A stretch of DNA of 64,000 nucleotides from Alviniconcha marisindica (taxonomy: Eukaryota; Mollusca; Gastropoda; Provannidae): the NCBI GenBank assembly GCA_018857735.1, contig JABMCL010002369.1, forward strand, positions 83,813-147,812, in the 5' to 3' direction. The position numbers and the translations under genes are program-made. The notes under the pieces are model-generated. The model did no database searches. It was not told where the DNA came from and worked only from the letters and a program-made list of their open reading frames with translations. Below are positions 61,050 through 64,000 of the stretch, one piece after another (the stretch's first letter is position 1; every line of letters begins with the position of its first letter).

Positions 61050-61389
61050 ATTTTCTCTCCCCTCTCCCCCCCCCTCTCCCTCTCTTTCACCCTGTCCTCT
61101 CTGTCTGTCGGTCTGTCTGTCTGGGGGTTTATCCCCCCCCCCCCTCTCTCCCCACCTTTTGTCTCTTTCTTCCCCCCCTCTCTCGTTTCTCTCTCTTTTA
61201 AACCCCCCTTTTTCTCCCCTCCCCCTCTCTCTCTCCCCCCTCCTCATTTTTTCTTTTTCTCCCCCCTCTCACTCCCCAAACCCCCCCCCTTTTCCCCCCC
61301 TCCCCCCACCCCACACCCACTTTCTCTCTCTCTCTCTACCCTCCCCTCCCCCTCTCCCCTCTCTCCTTTCCCACCCCCCCAAAACAATA

Positions 61390-61443
<54 letters not shown>

Positions 61444-62429
61444 TTTTCTCTTATCCCATCCCCCCCTCCCCTCCCCCCTCTCTCCCTCCCCCCCCTCTCT
61501 CCTCTCCCTCCCCCCTCCTCCCTCTCACTCCCCCCCTCTCTCTCACTCTCTCTCTCTTTTTCTCTCTCCCACCCCACCTCACCCTCTCTCTTTTTTTTTT
61601 GGGGGGGGCCCTTTTTTCTTGCCCTTTTTTGTTCTCTTGTTCTGTCTCTTCCCTCTGTTCTCTCTGCTCTGTCTTTTCCGTCTGTCTTTGTCTCTGTCTG
61701 TCTGTCAGTCTGTCTTTGCCCTGCGTCTGTTGCTCGTCTCTCTTGTGTCTCTGCCTCTCTGTCTTCCCCCCTTCCCCTGTCCTTTCCTCTGTGTGTCTCT
61801 GTCTGTCTTCTGTCTGCCCTGCTGTCGTCTGTCTGTCGTCTGTCTCTGTCTGCCCCCTCTTCTTCTCTGCCTCTCTTTCCGTTCCCGCCTCTCTTTGTCT
61901 CTCTGCTCGTCTTCTTCTGTCTGTCTCTGTCGTCTTCTGTCTTCTGTCTCTCTCTTTTTTCTCTCTTGCCCTCTTCTCTTTTCCCTCCCCCCCTTTTTCT
62001 GTGGGTTTGAAGTGACGACGAGAAGCGTGCACATTGCCAAGGGATAGCTGGCCCGGCCCTTTTCTCTGTCTGTCCCGCTGTCTTTTTGTCTTTTGTCTTT
62101 TTCTGTTTTTGTTTTTTGTCTTTTTCCCCCTGTCTCTCTCTGTTTTTTGTTTTGTTTTTTTCTTGTCTCTTTTCTGTTTTCTCTTCCCCCTTTTCCCCTC
62201 TTTTCCCTTTCCCCCTCCTCTTCTTCTTTTCCCCCCCTCTCCCTTGTCTATCTGTCTTCCCCTTTTTTCTGTCTGTCTGTCTGTCTGCCCTCTTTTTCTC
62301 TCTGTCCTCTCTCTCCTCCATTCCCCCCCTTTCCCTTCTGTGGGTTTGAAGTGACGACGAGAAGCGTCCCCATTGCCAAGGGATGGAGCTGACAGCGCGC
62401 CTTGTCTCTGTCTGTCGTCTGTCTTTGTC

Positions 62430-62462
<33 letters not shown>

Positions 62463-62737
62463 GTCTCTCTCTCTCTCTCCGTCCATCCCCCCCTTTCCGA
62501 CTTCTGTGGGTTTGAAGTGACGACGAGAAGCGTGCACATTGCCAAGGGATGGAGCTGACCCCCTTTCTCTGTCTGTCAGTCTGTCTGTCTGTCTGTCTCT
62601 CCTGTTTTTCTCTCTCTCCGTCCATCCCCCCCCCCTTTCCCCTTTTGTGGGTTTGAAGTGACGACGAGAAGCGTGCACATTGCCAAGGGATGGAGCTGAC
62701 AGCGCGCCTTGTCTCTGTCTGTCAGTCTGTCTTTGTC

Positions 62738-62770
<33 letters not shown>

Positions 62771-64000
62771 GTCTCTCTCTCTCTCTCCGCCATCCCCCCC
62801 TTTCCGACTTCTGGGGTTTTAAATACGAGAGAAGCTCCCCATTTCCAAGGGGTGGAGCGACAGCGCGCCTTGTCCGTCTGTCGTCTGTCTTTTTTGTCCT
62901 GTCTTTTTCGCCTTCTGTCCCCTCTTCCCTCTTTCCCCCCCCTCCTCCTCCCCCCCTTTCCCCCTGTGGGTTTGAAGTGACGAGAGAAGCGTGCACATTT
63001 CCAAGGGATGGAGCTGACAGCGCGCCTTGTCTCTGTCTGTCAGTCTGTCTTTGTCTCTGTCTGTCTGTCTGTCTGTCTCTGTCTCTCTCTGTCTCTCTCT
63101 GTCTCTGTCTCTCTCTTCTGTTTTGTCTGTCTGTTTCTGTCTGTTTTTTTTTGCCCTCTCCCCTCTCTCTCTCTCCCCTGTCTATCTGTCTGTCTCTGCT
63201 TCTGCTGCCCGTCGCCTGTCTCTCCTGTTTTCTCTCTTTTCCGTCCTCCCCCCCTTTTCCCATTTGTGGGTTTGAAGTGACGACGAGAAGCGTGCACATT
63301 GCCAAGGGATGGAGCTGACGCGCGCCTTTAAGCCCGCGGGCTGATCAAATCAAAAAGACCACCAGACAGATTTTATCACCTAGGCTAAAATCACACGTGA
63401 TACCTATCCGCCCATCTAAACCCAATCAATCAGTCTTCCACCCCCCACCCCACCCCCCCACCCCCCCCCCCACCACCCCCCACCACCACCCCCCTTCTAC
63501 CTCCCCCTATCTCTTTTTTCTTCTCGACCCTCCTCCCCCACCACCCCGGCTTTTTTCGCATCTGTCTGCCTCTGTATCTGCCTTTTGTCGGCCTGCCCCC
63601 CCCCCCCCCCCCCCCCCCCACTCCCCCCTCCTCCCTTCCTCCTCCCTCCCCCCCCTCCCCCTCTCCCCCCCTTCCTCCCCTTCCCCCCCTCCCCCCCTCC
63701 CCTCTCCCTCCTCCCCCCTCCCCCTTTTAGCCTTTTCCCTAACGTTTTCTCCGCGTGTCCGTCTTCCATGTCTCCCTTCTCTCCAAATCTGTCTCCCTCT
63801 GTCTGCCCCCCTCTGTTTTCTGTGGTTTTGTTCTGTCTTTGCTGTCTGTCTCCTCTCTGCTGTCCGTCTCTCTCTGTCTGTCCCGCCTCCCCGTCTCCCT
63901 TCCTTTCCCAAATGTTTCCCCTCTGTTTTCTGTTTCGCGTCTGTCTGTCTGTCTCTCTGTGTTTTTCCCCTGTGTTTTCTGTGTCTCTCTTTTTGTGCCT
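61050..64000. repeat. Pyrimidine-rich satellite-like block
   Basis: The plus strand is dominated by C and T ((CT)n, (TCTG)n, poly-C, CCCTCC) for about 3 kb. A conserved core of about 55-60 bp interrupts it at about 62004, 62339, 62506, 62646, 62810 (degraded), 62965 and 63266. The core begins GTGGGTTTGAAGTGACGA and continues GAAGCGTGCACATTGCC then AAGGGATGGAGCTGACAGC. The 678-codon Arg/Glu-rich minus-strand frame is an artefact of this composition. Confidence 0.9.

Noticed and set aside
61269..63305. 678-codon Arg/Glu/Asp-rich open frame on the minus strand
   Set aside because: Purine-rich strand of a CT/TCTG repeat block has few stop codons; no domain, splice signal or non-repetitive segment supports a protein.

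Overview
This is an intron-rich, AT-leaning eukaryotic (animal) window. Long introns, GT-AG splicing, tRNA-derived SINEs, a TTAA-flanked MITE, a probable solo LTR and many micro- and minisatellites rule out a prokaryote. The repeat style and the LITAF-domain paralogs suggest a mollusc, perhaps a gastropod; that is inference, not proof.

Genes: (1) 2-1049 (+), the last two coding exons of a cytosolic thymidine kinase (TK1-like). (2) 4557-15456 (+), nine coding exons of a PLP-dependent L-threonine aldolase; its first exon, with the start codon, was not found. (3) 23394-37314 (-), a five-exon LITAF-domain gene of 171 codons that includes an 18-nt and a 30-nt microexon. (4) 24818-26342 (-), a two-exon small ORF of 66 codons nested in the last intron of gene 3, with no function recognised. 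(5) 49051-52148 (-), a four-exon LITAF-domain paralog of 175 codons. Most other long open frames are read-through of tandem repeats.

Regions: 1-4.5 kb holds the TK1 tail, a diverged duplication and a hairpin element. The aldolase gene (4.5-16.3 kb) has minisatellites in most of its longer introns and probably in its 3' UTR. A large 56-bp satellite fills 17.2-19.5 kb. The LITAF pair occupies 23-53 kb, with a nested SINE at 34.6-34.9 kb, a solo-LTR candidate at 37.9-39.1 kb and a MITE at 46.6 kb. From 53.9 kb to the end the DNA is SINE copies, about 2 kb of AC/CT/TG/TGCG microsatellite, homopolymer G/C and a pyrimidine-rich block. That block carries a conserved 55-60-bp core repeated about seven times.

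The most unusual observation is that several minisatellites start exactly at splice junctions, and each repeat unit carries a copy of the exon end plus the 5' splice site. I see this at three aldolase donors (6723, 8700, 9512) and one LITAF donor (27574), with a possible acceptor-side case at 49159. In all four donor cases an in-frame stop follows the true donor closely, so use of a decoy donor would truncate the protein. The LITAF case is the clearest: twelve 51-bp units, ten of them essentially identical.
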